Origin: Mycolicibacterium lutetiense
Lineage (GTDB): Bacteria; Actinomycetota; Actinomycetes; Mycobacteriales; Mycobacteriaceae
Assembly: GCF_017876775.1 (NCBI RefSeq)
Contig: NZ_JAGIOP010000002.1
Location: 2,170,001 to 2,234,000 of the forward strand
DNA length: 64,000 nt
Direction: 5' to 3'
Made by a program: the position numbers and the translations under genes. The notes beneath the pieces were generated by a model, which worked only from the letters and a program-made list of their open reading frames with translations, did not search any database and was not told the origin of the DNA. Shown here piece after piece: positions 8,806-18,402 of the stretch; positions within the stretch are counted from its first letter, which is position 1; each line of letters opens with the position of its first letter.

Positions 8806-9339
8806 TCAGCTGACGGCACGCTCGAGGTACGCCAACGCCGCGGCGGGTTCCTCGGCGACGAACACCAGGTCATCCAGCGGCACTGGCAGGAACCCGTCCT
8901 GCTCCATCCGGCGCAACTGGATCACCAGGCCGTCATAGAAGCCGGCGGTGTTCAGCAGCACGACAGGCTTGTCGTGGCGCCGGTGCTTGCGCAGTTCCAG
9001 GATCTCGGTGGCCTCATCGAGTGTGCCGAGCCCGCCGGCCATCACTACGAGCGCGTCGGAGCGCTCCAGCAGCAGCGCCTTACGCTCGGAGAGATCGCCG
9101 GTGATCACCATCTCGTCGGCTCCTGCCCGGGCCTGCTGTCGCAGGAACTCGACCGAGATCCCGACCAACCGGCCGCCGGCGGCCTGCACTCCGTCGGCCA
9201 CGACCTTCATCAAGCCCTTGTTGGACCCGCCCCAGACGAGCGTGTGGCCTCCCTTGCCGAGGAGTTCGGCGAAGGTGCGCGCTGGTTCGGTGTACCGCTC
9301 ATCGAGGTCGGCGGCGGACAGGAAGACACAGATGTTCAT
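8806..9339 (-). CDS. LOG-family protein (TIGR00730, nucleotide phosphoribohydrolase-like)
   Basis: Rossmann-fold protein of about 177 residues in the LOG/lysine-decarboxylase-like family, whose characterised members hydrolyse nucleoside 5'-monophosphates (cytokinin-activating type). Family marks are VWGGSNKGLMKVVADG (N-terminal glycine loop), DLSERKALLLERSDA and MAGGLGTLDEATE, the GGxGTxxE signature with Ala in place of the usual Pro. Start is ATG 9339, with GTG 9342 one codon upstream. Physiological substrate in this organism is unknown. The gene is divergent from prfC across about 200 bp. Confidence 0.85.
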   Translation of the reverse strand: MNICVFLSAADLDERYTEPARTFAELLGKGGHTLVWGGSNKGLMKVVADGVQAAGGRLVGISVEFLRQQARAGADEMVITGDLSERKALLLERSDALVVMAGGLGTLDEATEILELRKHRRHDKPVVLLNTAGFYDGLVIQLRRMEQDGFLPVPLDDLVFVAEEPAAALAYLERAVS

Positions 9340-9541
9340 CACGAACGATGATGCCCGCTTGGTTGTCCGTCGTTTCAGATGTTGGCCACATGCGTCACAT
9401 CAGCACCGGAGAGGGGACCAATAGTCGATTCGGAAATGGAGTACTACCGGCGATACTGCATTTCCTCACCCCACAGTCCCTGCCCGCGTACGTCGCCGAT
9501 TACGGGTTTGCACCCAAACCGCCATACCATCGCTAGTCGAG

Positions 9542-11164
9542 ATGACCGAAAACGCCCTGGCCCCCCAAGCCTCCAACACCGCCCAAGCTGCCAAGATCGC
9601 CGCCGAGGGGGCCCGTCGCCGCACCTTCGCCGTCATCAGCCACCCCGACGCCGGTAAGTCCACGCTCACCGAGGCGCTGGCGTTGCATGCCCGGGTGATC
9701 ACCGAGGCCGGCGCGATCCACGGCAAGGCGGGCCGGCGCTCCACGGTGTCGGACTGGATGGACATGGAGAAGGCCCGCGGCATCTCGATCACGTCGACGG
9801 CGCTGCAGTTCCCGTACCGCGACTGCGTCATCAACCTGCTCGACACCCCCGGGCACGCCGATTTCTCCGAGGACACCTACCGGGTGCTGACGGCCGTGGA
9901 CTGCGCGGTGATGCTCATCGACGCCGCGAAGGGCCTCGAGCCGCAGACCCTGAAGCTGTTCCAGGTGTGTAAGCACCGGGGCATCCCGATCATCACGGTG
10001 ATCAACAAGTGGGACCGCCCGGGCCGGCACGCACTGGAGTTGATGGATGAGATCCACGAGCGGATCGGGCTGCGCACCACTCCCCTGACCTGGCCGGTCG
10101 GTATCGCCGGTGACTTCAAGGGGGTGATGGACCGTCGGGCCGAGAAGTTCATCCGGTTCACCCGCACCGCGGGTGGGGCCACCGCGGCCCCCGAGGAGCA
10201 CATCGCCGCCGCCGACGCCCACGCCGCCGCCGGCGATGACTGGGACACCGCGGTCGAGGAATCCGAGCTGCTGTCGATCGACGGGTCCGACTACGACCGT
10301 GAGACCTTCCTGTCCGGCGAGTCCTCGCCGGTGCTGTTCACCTCCGCCGCGTTGAACTTCGGTGTCAACCAGCTGCTCGACATCCTGGTCGAGTTGGCCC
10401 CGGCACCGAGCGGATCACTGGGCGTCGACGGGGTTCACCGCGCGGTGGACTCGCCGTTCAGCGCGTTCGTGTTCAAGGTGCAGGCCGGTATGGACAGCTC
10501 GCACCGCGATCGCATCGCCTACGCGCGCGTCGTCTCGGGGACCTTCGAACGCGGTGACGTGCTCACCCACGCTGCCAGCGGCAAGCCGTTCGTCACCAAG
10601 TACGCGCAGTCGGTGTTCGGCCAGCAGCGCTCGACGTTGGATGACGCGTGGCCCGGCGACGTGATCGGGTTGGCCAACGCCGCGGCGCTGCGCCCCGGCG
10701 ACACGCTGTACCGCGACGTCCCGGTGGCATACCCGCCGATCCCGAGCTTCTCGCCCGAGCACTTCGCGGTGGCCCGCGGCACCGACCCGAGCAAGCACAA
10801 GCAGTTCCGGAAGGGCATCGAGCAGCTCGAGCAGGAAGGCGTCGTGCAGGTCCTGCGCTCGGACAAGCGCGGCGAGCAGGCGCCGGTGTTCGCCGCCGTC
10901 GGGCCGATGCAGTTCGAGGTGGCCGCACACCGGATGGCCACCGAACTCAGCGCGCCGATCGCGCTGGAGAACCTGCCATACCAGGTCGCGCGGGTTGTTT
11001 CGCCCGAAGACGCGGACTTCGTGAATCGTCAGGTGTCGGCCGAGGTGTTGACCCGCAGCGACGGCGTCATGCTCGTGCTGTTCTCCACGCCGTGGCGGCT
11101 GGAGGGTTTCCAGCGCGACAACCCCGACATCAAGCTGACGTCTCTGGTGGCTGCGGAGGGCTGA
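9542..11164 (+). CDS. prfC: peptide chain release factor 3 (RF3), GTPase
   Basis: 540-residue translational GTPase that recycles RF1/RF2 after termination. All G motifs are present: G1 SHPDAGKSTLTEA (about residues 37-49), G2 region KARGISITST, G3 LLDTPGHADFSED and G4 INKWDRPGRH. Domain II and the C-terminal RF3-specific domain (KHKQFRKGIEQLEQEGVVQV, GPMQFEVAAHRM) are complete. Length matches the family (about 530). The ATG at 9542 is the natural start. The following small membrane gene begins 3 bp after the stop and is probably cotranscribed. RF3 is present in some mycobacteria and absent in others, so it marks the fast-growing type (recalled, not tested here). Confidence 0.95.
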   Translation: MTENALAPQASNTAQAAKIAAEGARRRTFAVISHPDAGKSTLTEALALHARVITEAGAIHGKAGRRSTVSDWMDMEKARGISITSTALQFPYRDCVINLLDTPGHADFSEDTYRVLTAVDCAVMLIDAAKGLEPQTLKLFQVCKHRGIPIITVINKWDRPGRHALELMDEIHERIGLRTTPLTWPVGIAGDFKGVMDRRAEKFIRFTRTAGGATAAPEEHIAAADAHAAAGDDWDTAVEESELLSIDGSDYDRETFLSGESSPVLFTSAALNFGVNQLLDILVELAPAPSGSLGVDGVHRAVDSPFSAFVFKVQAGMDSSHRDRIAYARVVSGTFERGDVLTHAASGKPFVTKYAQSVFGQQRSTLDDAWPGDVIGLANAAALRPGDTLYRDVPVAYPPIPSFSPEHFAVARGTDPSKHKQFRKGIEQLEQEGVVQVLRSDKRGEQAPVFAAVGPMQFEVAAHRMATELSAPIALENLPYQVARVVSPEDADFVNRQVSAEVLTRSDGVMLVLFSTPWRLEGFQRDNPDIKLTSLVAAEG

Positions 11165-11167
11165 TCG

Positions 11168-11536
11168 GTGACGGACCCGGAACCACCTGCCCGAACCCGC
11201 AACAGCGGGAAGCACTGGGCGTGGTTCACCGGGCTGCTCGGTGGCATGGGCATTTTGGGGGTTACGGTCGCCGCCGCGCTCGTGTTGCCGCTCGCCATGG
11301 CGACCGCCGGCTGTCATGACGGAAGCACCGACAAGGTGTGTCAACTGTCCGTAACCGGTGAGAACATGCTCGTCTGGATTCCGTGGATGTGCGTGGCGGT
11401 AGGTGGCGGAGCAGCGTTGGCCGGCGCGGCATTCGCCGAACGGCGGAAGTGGACGCCGCTGATCGGCATCCCCGTCGGCGTCCTCGGGTACTTCGCGACG
11501 ATCCCCATCGGCTACTGGCTGGCGTTCGCGGTCTGA
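11168..11536 (+). CDS. small multi-pass membrane protein downstream of prfC
   Basis: 122 residues from the GTG at 11168. Three hydrophobic stretches (about 22-48, 70-86 and 95-120) with two Cys in the loop AGCHDGSTDKVCQL that could form an extracytoplasmic disulfide. It starts 3 bp after the prfC stop, so it is likely translated from the same message. No homologue is recognised. It converges on the cation-exchanger gene, ending 4 bp before it. Confidence 0.6.
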   Translation: MTDPEPPARTRNSGKHWAWFTGLLGGMGILGVTVAAALVLPLAMATAGCHDGSTDKVCQLSVTGENMLVWIPWMCVAVGGGAALAGAAFAERRKWTPLIGIPVGVLGYFATIPIGYWLAFAV

Positions 11537-11540
11537 CCCG

Positions 11541-12632
11541 TCAGCCCCACCAGAACGAGGCGGCGATGATGCAGTACAACGCGATCAGCGCCGCGCCTTC
11601 CAACCAGGTGGATTCCCCGTCGAACGCGATGATCGCGGCCAGGATGACGGCGACGAGTAGCGCCACGATCAGCATCGGCCCGAACACCAGGGTCAGCGAC
11701 GCGAGCCCGAAGATCTGACTCACCAACACCAGCACCGGGGCCAACACCAGGGCGATCTGGATCGGGCTGTTGAGGATGATCGAGAAGGCGTACTCGGACT
11801 GGTTTTTGGCGGCCAGTTGCACACCGACGACGTTTTCCACCGCGTTGCCGGCAATCGCCACGATCACCAGGCCGGCGAACGCCTGCGAGATGTGCAGCGA
11901 GTCCATCGCCGGTTCCAGCGCGGCGACGAACCAGTCCGATACGAATGCCGCGGACGCCCCGGCGATGGCCAGCATGCCGATCGCCACCCCGACCGGCCAG
12001 CGCGGCGCCTCCTTGTGTGGCTGCGGTACCGGGTCGCTGGTCGTTGCCTTGTCCCTGTCGCGGCTCAGCGAGTACGGCAGCGACAACCCGAACAGCACCA
12101 GCAGGACCACCGACACGATCATCGAGAAGGACACCTCGTGCTCGGAGGCCGGTGCATGCACCTCGTGTGCGATCGACGGAATCGCCATCGCGGTCACTGA
12201 CAGCACCATCAGCACCAGGATGGTCCGGACCTGCGCGGAACCGAGCTTCTGCGGGCCGTGCTTCAGCCCGCCGACCAGGAATGCCAAGCCCAGCACGAGC
12301 AGCAGATTGGCGAGGATGGAGCCGATCAGCGCGGCCCGCACCACGTCCACCAGTCCGGCCTTGAGCGCGAAAATGCAGATGAACAGTTCCGGCAGATTGC
12401 CCAGTGCCGACTGCAGTACCCCGGTGGCGCCGGGACCGAACCGGTCGCCGAGCTGGTCGACGGCCAGGCCGACGAGCGATGCCAGCACACCCACCGCCAG
12501 CGCGCTGACGCCGAACGCGACAAGGTGCGGCCAGCCGCCGTAATGGGACAGCCCGGCCAGCACGCAGATGGCCAGGCCACCGAAGATCAACAGCTTGTCG
12601 GATCGGATGAACACCGCCGTCATGCGCGTCAT
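11541..12632 (-). CDS. Ca2+/H+ antiporter-like cation exchanger (CaCA/CAX family)
   Basis: 363-residue integral membrane protein with about 11 hydrophobic segments. The two alpha-repeats of the CaCA superfamily are visible: GVLQSALGNLPELFICIFAL (first) and IAGNAVENVVGVQLAAKNQS (second), with the conserved GNxxE acidic residues for cation binding. An acidic/His loop (HEVHAPASEHE) lies mid-protein and a charged cytoplasmic loop (SRDRDKATT) splits the halves. Likely role is proton-driven export of Ca2+ or a related divalent cation across the inner membrane. Start ATG 12632, with a second ATG three codons later. Confidence 0.9.
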   Translation of the reverse strand: MTRMTAVFIRSDKLLIFGGLAICVLAGLSHYGGWPHLVAFGVSALAVGVLASLVGLAVDQLGDRFGPGATGVLQSALGNLPELFICIFALKAGLVDVVRAALIGSILANLLLVLGLAFLVGGLKHGPQKLGSAQVRTILVLMVLSVTAMAIPSIAHEVHAPASEHEVSFSMIVSVVLLVLFGLSLPYSLSRDRDKATTSDPVPQPHKEAPRWPVGVAIGMLAIAGASAAFVSDWFVAALEPAMDSLHISQAFAGLVIVAIAGNAVENVVGVQLAAKNQSEYAFSIILNSPIQIALVLAPVLVLVSQIFGLASLTLVFGPMLIVALLVAVILAAIIAFDGESTWLEGAALIALYCIIAASFWWG

Positions 12633-12669
12633 CTTTTCACGTCGGCAGGCTCAAGGGCGGGAACCAGTG

Positions 12670-14988
12670 CTATCCCTTCAACGCCTCCGCCGCCGGGCCG
12701 AGATCGAGGAACACCGTTTCACCGTTGGCGTCGTCGAGCCCGTCGTTGTCGGTGACCACGTACAGGTTCTGGTTGCCGGCGATCGCGAAGCCTTCGACCT
12801 TCTCCTGCACATAGCCATTGGTGGCCTGCAGATCCGGTACCAGATTGCGGGCCAACGTCTTCGGCAGAACCGTTGGCTTGTCCGTCGCCGCGGTTTCACC
12901 CTCGGGGATCGCGACCCGGTACAACGCTTTGAGCCGCGCGTCGGGTCCGTTGAGTTTGTCGCGTTCGAGGACCAGCAATTCGCCGTTGTGGACGGAGATT
13001 TCGGAGACCCCGATCCAGTCGTCCTTGGTGTCGGTGGGCTCCAACTGGTAGCCGAACCATTGCCACTTGTCCCCCGCCAGCGTGTAACGGCCGATGCGGA
13101 CCACACCCAACGGGGCGGACTTGAGTTCGCGCTGCAGCGCCACCCAGACGGCGTCTCCGGTGCTGCTCGACTCGAAGGCGACACCTTCGAGACCCTGGCT
13201 ACCCAGCTGGGCTGCAATGTCTTTGGGCAGTGGCACCCGCTTCTCGATACGGCCGTCGGCGGCGACGTAGACCAGTTGGTTGCCCGGGCCGTCTTCGCCT
13301 TCGACCGCCAGCACGAATCCACCGTCGGGTCGGGCCGATACGCCCTCGGTGTCGAGGGTGACGGGCTTACCGTCCTCGGTGATCGGCAGTTCGGTGTCGA
13401 TCAGGGCAGGCTTGCGGTTGACGTCGATGCCGAGGATGCGGGCGGGCCCGTACGCGATGTCGGTGGCGGTGTAGAGCCGGTTGGGATCCTTCGGGTCGGC
13501 CGACAGCGCACCGAGTGCACCCCAACCGATCGGGGCACCGTCGATATCGCCGGAGACGATGGACGGAAAGTCCGGTTTGCCTGCGGTGGCGAATGATTCG
13601 CCGTATCCGTAGAGGTTGACCGAGGCCCGCACACGGGCGTCGGCGTCGTCGGCCTCCGAGGAGATGGCCAGCAGATCCCGCGACGGGATCGGTAGGACGC
13701 CTTCGGGGCCGGGCGTGGTGGGCAGGATCTGCCGGAACCTCGGAGCGGCCGGTTCACTGACGTCGTAGACGGCGACGAAGTTGCTGCGCTCCGACGCGAT
13801 CAACGCCGTGGGGCGGCCACCGATGTTGGTGATGGCCAGGCCTTCCGGCTCGGGCCCCTTGGATTCCGCGCGGCCTTCGATGTGCAGGCCGGTGCGTACC
13901 GCGAGTTGTTCGAGGGAGTTGCCGGCGTCCCACACCACCTTGCCGGTGTTGGCGTCGAAGATCGTCCAGCCGCGGGTGCCGCCCTTCCAGTCGCCTTCGT
14001 TGGCGGTGGCGAAGTAGTCGTCACCGATCCAGCCGATGGCATCAGGCTCGCGCGGGGTGTCTTTGATCGAACCCGTCGGGTCGATGGAGATGTCCTCTTT
14101 GGTGTCGATGCCGTCGACGGATTGTGTTCCGGCGTTGAAGATCTTGGTGACCTTGCCGGTCCGGCCGTCGATGACGGCGATGCCGTTGTTCTCCTGCAAG
14201 GTCACCGCGACCTGGCCACGCGCGTTGATGCTGACGTATTCGGGTTCGAGGTCTTCGGGGGTGTCCAGGCCGGCTTTCCGGGCCGCGTCGACATCGAAGT
14301 CGACCTTGCGGGGTGTCCAGCTGTTCGGCGCGCTCGTGAGGTCGATGAGTTGCACAAATCCGGTCGGCGGCTGGGGAAGGTCCCCTTCCTCCTTGCCGGG
14401 CGGAGTGAACTCTTCGTCGCGCTGGTTCTCCATGGCGATCGCGGCGAACGTGCCGTCGGGGCTGATGGCGATCGAGTCCGGCTGGCCGCCCAGATCGATG
14501 CTGTGCACGGGGGTTCGGTCGCTGGTCCGGACGATGTCGACGCGACCGGAGGGGTGTGCGAAGTCGCCGCCGGTGGTGTCGACGACGACGAGGACGTGGT
14601 CTTTGACGGCCGCCACCGACGTGGGCTGGTCATCGTTGTGGCCCAGCTCCGCGAGGGAAAGTGTGCCTTTGCCAACGGGTTTGGCGGGATCGGTGATGTC
14701 GACGAATCCGATGCGTTTGGCGGCGGCGTCGGTGTAGATCAGGGTGTTGCCGTCCGGGGTGACGGTGGAGATCTCGGCGACGGTCTCGTCGTCGACCGGA
14801 GCCTCGGCCGGCTTGTTCAGATACACCGGGTACGTGGCCGTGCGGTGGTAGCGGTCGGCGTCGGGCAGGTTCCAGTCGATGGGCGAGGTCGCCTTCGGGG
14901 TCTCCGGCTTCTTGTCCTCGGTGGAGCAGCCCGCCAGGATCAGCGCTGCCACCGTGGTCAGGGCTGCGGCCAGTCTCGCCGTTGTCAT
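12670..14988 (-). CDS. lipoprotein with beta-propeller and esterase-like phytase domain
   Basis: 772 residues from ATG 14988, preceded by AGGGTGGCG. The N-terminus is a lipoprotein signal with lipobox LILAGC (Cys 21), so the mature protein is lipid-anchored outside the membrane. The N-terminal half has repeated propeller-like strands (VSTVTPDGNTLIYTD, DSIAISPDGTFAAIA, VAVTLQENNGIAVIDG). The C-terminal half matches the 'esterase-like activity of phytase' family, with TEGVSARPDGGFVLAVEGED and GLEGVAFESSS. An earlier in-frame start (15039) is rejected because it precedes the lipobox by too far. Substrate is unknown: a phosphoester or an ester are both possible. Confidence 0.8.
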   Translation of the reverse strand: MTTARLAAALTTVAALILAGCSTEDKKPETPKATSPIDWNLPDADRYHRTATYPVYLNKPAEAPVDDETVAEISTVTPDGNTLIYTDAAAKRIGFVDITDPAKPVGKGTLSLAELGHNDDQPTSVAAVKDHVLVVVDTTGGDFAHPSGRVDIVRTSDRTPVHSIDLGGQPDSIAISPDGTFAAIAMENQRDEEFTPPGKEEGDLPQPPTGFVQLIDLTSAPNSWTPRKVDFDVDAARKAGLDTPEDLEPEYVSINARGQVAVTLQENNGIAVIDGRTGKVTKIFNAGTQSVDGIDTKEDISIDPTGSIKDTPREPDAIGWIGDDYFATANEGDWKGGTRGWTIFDANTGKVVWDAGNSLEQLAVRTGLHIEGRAESKGPEPEGLAITNIGGRPTALIASERSNFVAVYDVSEPAAPRFRQILPTTPGPEGVLPIPSRDLLAISSEADDADARVRASVNLYGYGESFATAGKPDFPSIVSGDIDGAPIGWGALGALSADPKDPNRLYTATDIAYGPARILGIDVNRKPALIDTELPITEDGKPVTLDTEGVSARPDGGFVLAVEGEDGPGNQLVYVAADGRIEKRVPLPKDIAAQLGSQGLEGVAFESSSTGDAVWVALQRELKSAPLGVVRIGRYTLAGDKWQWFGYQLEPTDTKDDWIGVSEISVHNGELLVLERDKLNGPDARLKALYRVAIPEGETAATDKPTVLPKTLARNLVPDLQATNGYVQEKVEGFAIAGNQNLYVVTDNDGLDDANGETVFLDLGPAAEALKG

Positions 14989-15085
14989 TTCGCCACCCTC
15001 TTCAGTTGTGCCGGTGCCTCGGGTGAGCCTGCCTGGCACAGGTGACTGACAGGGATTTCACAGATGAACGGAGAGAGACATCTGG

Positions 15086-15484
15086 TTACAGCGGCACTGT
15101 GAGCGGTCCGAGCACCTGGCATTGCGGGGCCATCTCCGCGATGCCCATCCACCCGCCGCATCCCCGGCCGGTGGACACGTAGGTCGCTCCGGGTCGGTAG
15201 GGCGTCAGCACCTCCGCCGGTTGGGCTCCCCTGCCCTGATTGCACTGGATGGGCGAGGCGTTGTCCTGACGCTGCACGCAGGCCACGCTGAGGCGCGGGT
15301 CGGCCGGGGCTCCACACGCGGCCGGGGCGACGGTCGCCCTGACCATGTCGGCGCCACCAACGTTAACGACGGCGGGCGGCGACAGCGTGAAAGTGCAGGG
15401 CGGCGCCGGATCGGCGTGGGCGGGTGTCGCGATAGCGCCCGCGATCACGATTCCTGACAACAGCACCAAAATGGCCCGAGCCAT
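15086..15484 (-). CDS. small secreted protein with four to five cysteines
   Basis: 132 residues. Residues 1-24 form a classical signal peptide (MARAILVLLSGIVIAGA...) ending in ATPAHADP, an AXA cleavage site. The mature part contains cysteines in CTFTL, AACGAP, VACVQ, IQCNQG, GRGCGG and PQCQV, likely paired in disulfides. It resembles short secreted proteins common in mycobacteria; no catalytic motif is seen. Confidence 0.7.
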   Translation of the reverse strand: MARAILVLLSGIVIAGAIATPAHADPAPPCTFTLSPPAVVNVGGADMVRATVAPAACGAPADPRLSVACVQRQDNASPIQCNQGRGAQPAEVLTPYRPGATYVSTGRGCGGWMGIAEMAPQCQVLGPLTVPL

Positions 15485-15528
15485 GTGGGGATTTTAGTCC
15501 GCCGCCTCGCCAATCAGAAGGACTCGGC

Positions 15529-15891
15529 TCAGAAGGACTTGGCGGGAATCAGTGACGCGACCACCTCGCACAGGTACTCGACCTCGGCGGTGGAGGGCTG
15601 CATCTCGAAGGCATGCACATGGCAGGCGACGCTGAGACGGCTCCACGCCAGCGCGGCGCGGTCGGCGGCCTCGGCGGTGTCCAGGGACTTGAGCACGACG
15701 AGCTTGCTGCGCGAATTCGCCCAGGGTGCATCCGCATCGAGGGCAGAGCATCGCTGATCGATGATCTCCTCCAAGGCCTGGCGGGCCAGGAACGCCGCGA
15801 CCCGTGACGACAATCCCTCCGCTGAGCCGGGGGCCCGCAGGACACGTTGCGCCTGGCCGAGCAGGTCCGTCGCATTCATCTGAGCACTCAT
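15529..15891 (-). CDS. small partner protein of the SMC-like ATPase
   Basis: 120 residues, predicted all-helical (LLGQAQRVLRAPG, VAAFLARQALEEIIDQR, AEVEYLCEVVASLIPAKSF). Its ATG at 15891 overlaps the ATPase stop in the ATGA arrangement, so it was translated as the second gene of that operon and probably worked with the ATPase. Because the upstream gene is interrupted by an IS, this gene now depends on whatever promoter remains, possibly within the IS. No family recognised. Confidence 0.6.
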   Translation of the reverse strand: MSAQMNATDLLGQAQRVLRAPGSAEGLSSRVAAFLARQALEEIIDQRCSALDADAPWANSRSKLVVLKSLDTAEAADRAALAWSRLSVACHVHAFEMQPSTAEVEYLCEVVASLIPAKSF

Positions 15892-16445
15892 CGCAACGCC
15901 AGCACTTCGAGCACCGTCTTCTCGAGGTCCCGGGCGTCGTGGATGGAGACCGGCTTCGCGTCACCATGAGCGCCGGCGTTGCAGATCCACAGTGCCCGTT
16001 TGCGTTCGGGTTTGAGCCAGGCGGTCAGATCGGTCTGCGGATCACCGTGGATCGCCAGTGCCAGCCGGTTGGAGGTCTTCTTGGCCGACAACCATCTGTC
16101 CTCGGATTCGGTGAGTGCGCGGCCGGCAAGTGCTTCCTTGGCGTAGAAGGTCTGTTTGGCAGCGGATTCCAGGGCCATCCGGAACAGCGCCGGGGCGGCC
16201 CGGCCTTTGATGTCGTCGGGCATCTTGTCGTCCTTGATCAACGCGAAGATGTCGCCGACCTGCCGCAGTGCCGGATTGACGTTGTCGCGCACGGTGACCC
16301 GTGACCCCTTCTCGCGGACCACTTCGATGAGCCGGGCGTCGACGCCGGTGTCCCGGATGACCGAGGCCAGCCGGTCGTCGTGGGAGAAGACGATCACCTG
16401 GTGCGTCTTGGCGATCTCGCACAGCACCTGGACGAAGCCGTCGAT
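15888..16445 (-). pseudogene. C-terminal part of the IS-disrupted SMC/Rad50-like ATPase
   Basis: The frame reads IDGFVQVLCEIAKTHQVIVFS and onward; HQVIVFSHDDRL is the switch/H-loop following a Walker B strand, so this is the C-terminal ATPase lobe of an SMC/Rad50-type protein. It continues to 15888 and ends overlapping the small partner gene. The upstream part of the same gene lies beyond 18403. Removing 16451-18402 and one copy of CTTAG restores DPSK-IDGFVQ in frame. An apparent longer ORF up to 16580 runs into the IS and is not native. Confidence 0.8.
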
Positions 16446-16450
16446 CTTAG

Positions 16451-18107
16451 CCTCGATCCACTGATGAATTGGGGTAGGTGTGCCTCGCTGGGCTGTTGAG
16501 GGCTGGTCCTGGTCGCGGGCAGGGGGTATCTGCTGGTCTGTCCAGCTGTTCCTGTGCGCTCCGGTCGGGCCTTTCGGCATATGGTCAGGTGGTGGCGATT
16601 TCTGGTGGGCTGTAGCCGATGGTGTTGCGCCACAACGTGAGCCAGTGCTCTGTCCAGGGCCAGTGCGCTGGTAGGTGCAGGATAGGTTGGCGTTGCGGAC
16701 GGGCCAGGCGGGCCGGGATAGTGATTATCTTGCGGCGCAGTGTCGCCCCGCGGGCGACCGCGTGGGCACCTCCGGCCAGGACGCCGACGGCGCGCAGCAG
16801 GTTGTGGGCGATCGCGGCGCACAGGATCCAGGCCGAGTTCGCGCCGAACCGCCCCGAGGGCATGTGCGCCAAAGGTCCGTCGATGAGGTCGGCGAACACG
16901 GTTTCGATGATGGCGTGGCGGCGATGAGTGATGTCAGCGGCGTCGACGGGTTCGTCGGAATTGGTGAAGAACGGGTGGTACCGCCACACCGGAAACAGCG
17001 CATCGAGGAACCGCGCGTCTTTGACCCGGCGCACGACCAACCGGGCGGTCACCGGAGTCTTGGTGGAACCGAAGGCTGTGTAGGTGGTTTCGGCGACTTC
17101 GGCATCGGAGATCCAGGCGCCGGTGTCGGGGTCACGCACAGCACCGGGATAGTTCACCGGGGTCCACGCGGTCTCGGGAATTGCGTCAATGGCGGCGGCA
17201 ACTGCTGCGGTCTTGGTCAGCACCAGCGAGAACCGGACACCTGCTCGGTGGCAGGCGGTGACCACGGTGCTATTGCCGTAGGCCGAATCGCCACGCACCA
17301 GGATCTGCCCGGTGACCCCGGCAGCACGGGCGGTAGCGGCCGCTTGAGCGATCATGCGGGCTGCGCCCTTGCCGGAGTTGGCCTTGCCCGCCCGCAACCT
17401 CGCCCCGGCGATCACCGGCGCACCGTGGTCGGTGCTGATCGTGGTGATCAACGGTGAGAGGCCTTTGCGCAGGATCTGCCTGCCGGCGATCTTGGTGTGT
17501 CCGTAGCTGGCGCCCTGCTTGGCGTGCCCGTAGACCGGGCGTAGTAGTGAGTCGATGTCGATGAACGCCCGTCCGTCGGCGCCGGGCAACAGATCGACAC
17601 GCCCGCACAGCGCGGCCAGGTGTTCGCGCAGGACAGATTCGAGCTGGCGGGCATGCCCGAAGGTGAACTCCCGCAATAAGGTTCCGATCGTCGACGGGGC
17701 GTACACACCACCGAAGAGGGTCTTCATCCCACCCGAGCGCACAACGTCTAGGTCATCAATGCTGTCCGCGCCGGCGCACATCCCGGCGATCAGCGTGGTC
17801 AGCTTCGGTGACGGATGGGCCGCGGCCGAACGGATCCGCTCACAGGTGAACCGGATCTTGTCGGCCAATAGCTGCGACAGACCGGTCTGGTCGGCCAGGG
17901 TCATCACCGGCACCAGCCCGGCGCACGACACGAGATGTGCATCATCGAAGACCGCCGACGACACGGCGAACCTATGGGACACTTGCACCGGAAGCGCCTT
18001 TCTGAACGTGGGCTGATCGAAGTGTGGTAACTCCAATCATCCCAGCTCAAAGGGCACTTTCCTTACATCAACACCCTCCGAACAGGCGATTCATCGGTGG
18101 ATCGAGG
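16451..18107 (-). mobile_element. IS1380-family insertion sequence, complete (1657 bp)
   Basis: The left end begins CCTCGATCCACTGATGAAT at 16451, and the right end at 18107 is its imperfect inverted copy (ATTCATCGGTGGATCGAGG). The 1.66-kb length and one long transposase gene fit the IS1380 family. The left flank is CTTAG (16446-16450), while the bases right of the element are GTTAG, belonging to an older related element into which it inserted. Orientation is given by the transposase. Confidence 0.85.
16585..17988 (-). CDS. IS1380-family transposase
   Basis: DDE transposase of about 467 residues from GTG 17988. I chose this start because AAAGG lies just upstream and the truncated relative at 18281 starts at the same codon context; the frame also opens at 18036. 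Features: N-terminal FAVSSAVFDDAHLVSCAGLV, catalytic-type Asp in DGRAFIDIDS and RGDSAYGNS, and the C-terminal ADITHRRHAIIETVFADL with the conserved Glu. It appears intact and could be active. Confidence 0.9.
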   Translation of the reverse strand: MQVSHRFAVSSAVFDDAHLVSCAGLVPVMTLADQTGLSQLLADKIRFTCERIRSAAAHPSPKLTTLIAGMCAGADSIDDLDVVRSGGMKTLFGGVYAPSTIGTLLREFTFGHARQLESVLREHLAALCGRVDLLPGADGRAFIDIDSLLRPVYGHAKQGASYGHTKIAGRQILRKGLSPLITTISTDHGAPVIAGARLRAGKANSGKGAARMIAQAAATARAAGVTGQILVRGDSAYGNSTVVTACHRAGVRFSLVLTKTAAVAAAIDAIPETAWTPVNYPGAVRDPDTGAWISDAEVAETTYTAFGSTKTPVTARLVVRRVKDARFLDALFPVWRYHPFFTNSDEPVDAADITHRRHAIIETVFADLIDGPLAHMPSGRFGANSAWILCAAIAHNLLRAVGVLAGGAHAVARGATLRRKIITIPARLARPQRQPILHLPAHWPWTEHWLTLWRNTIGYSPPEIATT

Positions 18108-18281
18108 GTTAGCCGCCCCGGACTTGACCCGAGACGACCTGATGTGAATTGTGTTGTCCAACAACCGTGTCAGGCCAGCTTGCTCGGCCAGGGCCATCAC
18201 CGGGACCAGCCCGGCGCACGACACGAGGTTGTCCTCGTCGAACACCGCGGAGTCGGGACCGAACGTGTGGGACACTCGCAC
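18108..18281 (-). pseudogene. truncated IS1380-family transposase N-terminus
   Basis: From GTG 18281 the frame reads RVSHTFGPDSAVFDEDNLV and onward, clearly related to the complete transposase's QVSHRFAVSSAVFDDAHLV. It is cut after about 58 residues where the inner element begins (18107). AAGAAAGGC upstream resembles the ribosome-binding region of the intact copy. Confidence 0.75.
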
Positions 18282-18402
18282 TGGAAGTGCCTTTCTTGTG
18301 CTGGTCGGATTGTTGCGTAGAGAACACCAATCTTTCCAGCTCAGAGGGCACTTTCCTCATTCCGACACCCCAACAACCAGCCCATTCATCGGTGGATCAA
18401 GG
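18108..18402 (-). mobile_element. remnant of a second IS1380-family element
   Basis: 295 bp directly abutting the complete element. Its right end (about 18383-18402) is a third copy of the terminal repeat (ATTCATCGGTGGATCAAGG), followed by CTTAG at 18403-18407, the partner of the CTTAG at 16446-16450. It holds only the N-terminal codons of a related transposase. The rest of this older element is missing, most simply by recombination between the near-identical left ends of the two elements. Confidence 0.75.

Noticed and set aside
16446..16580. Longer start for the ATPase C-terminal fragment
   Set aside because: The extra residues are encoded by the IS end, not by the original gene.
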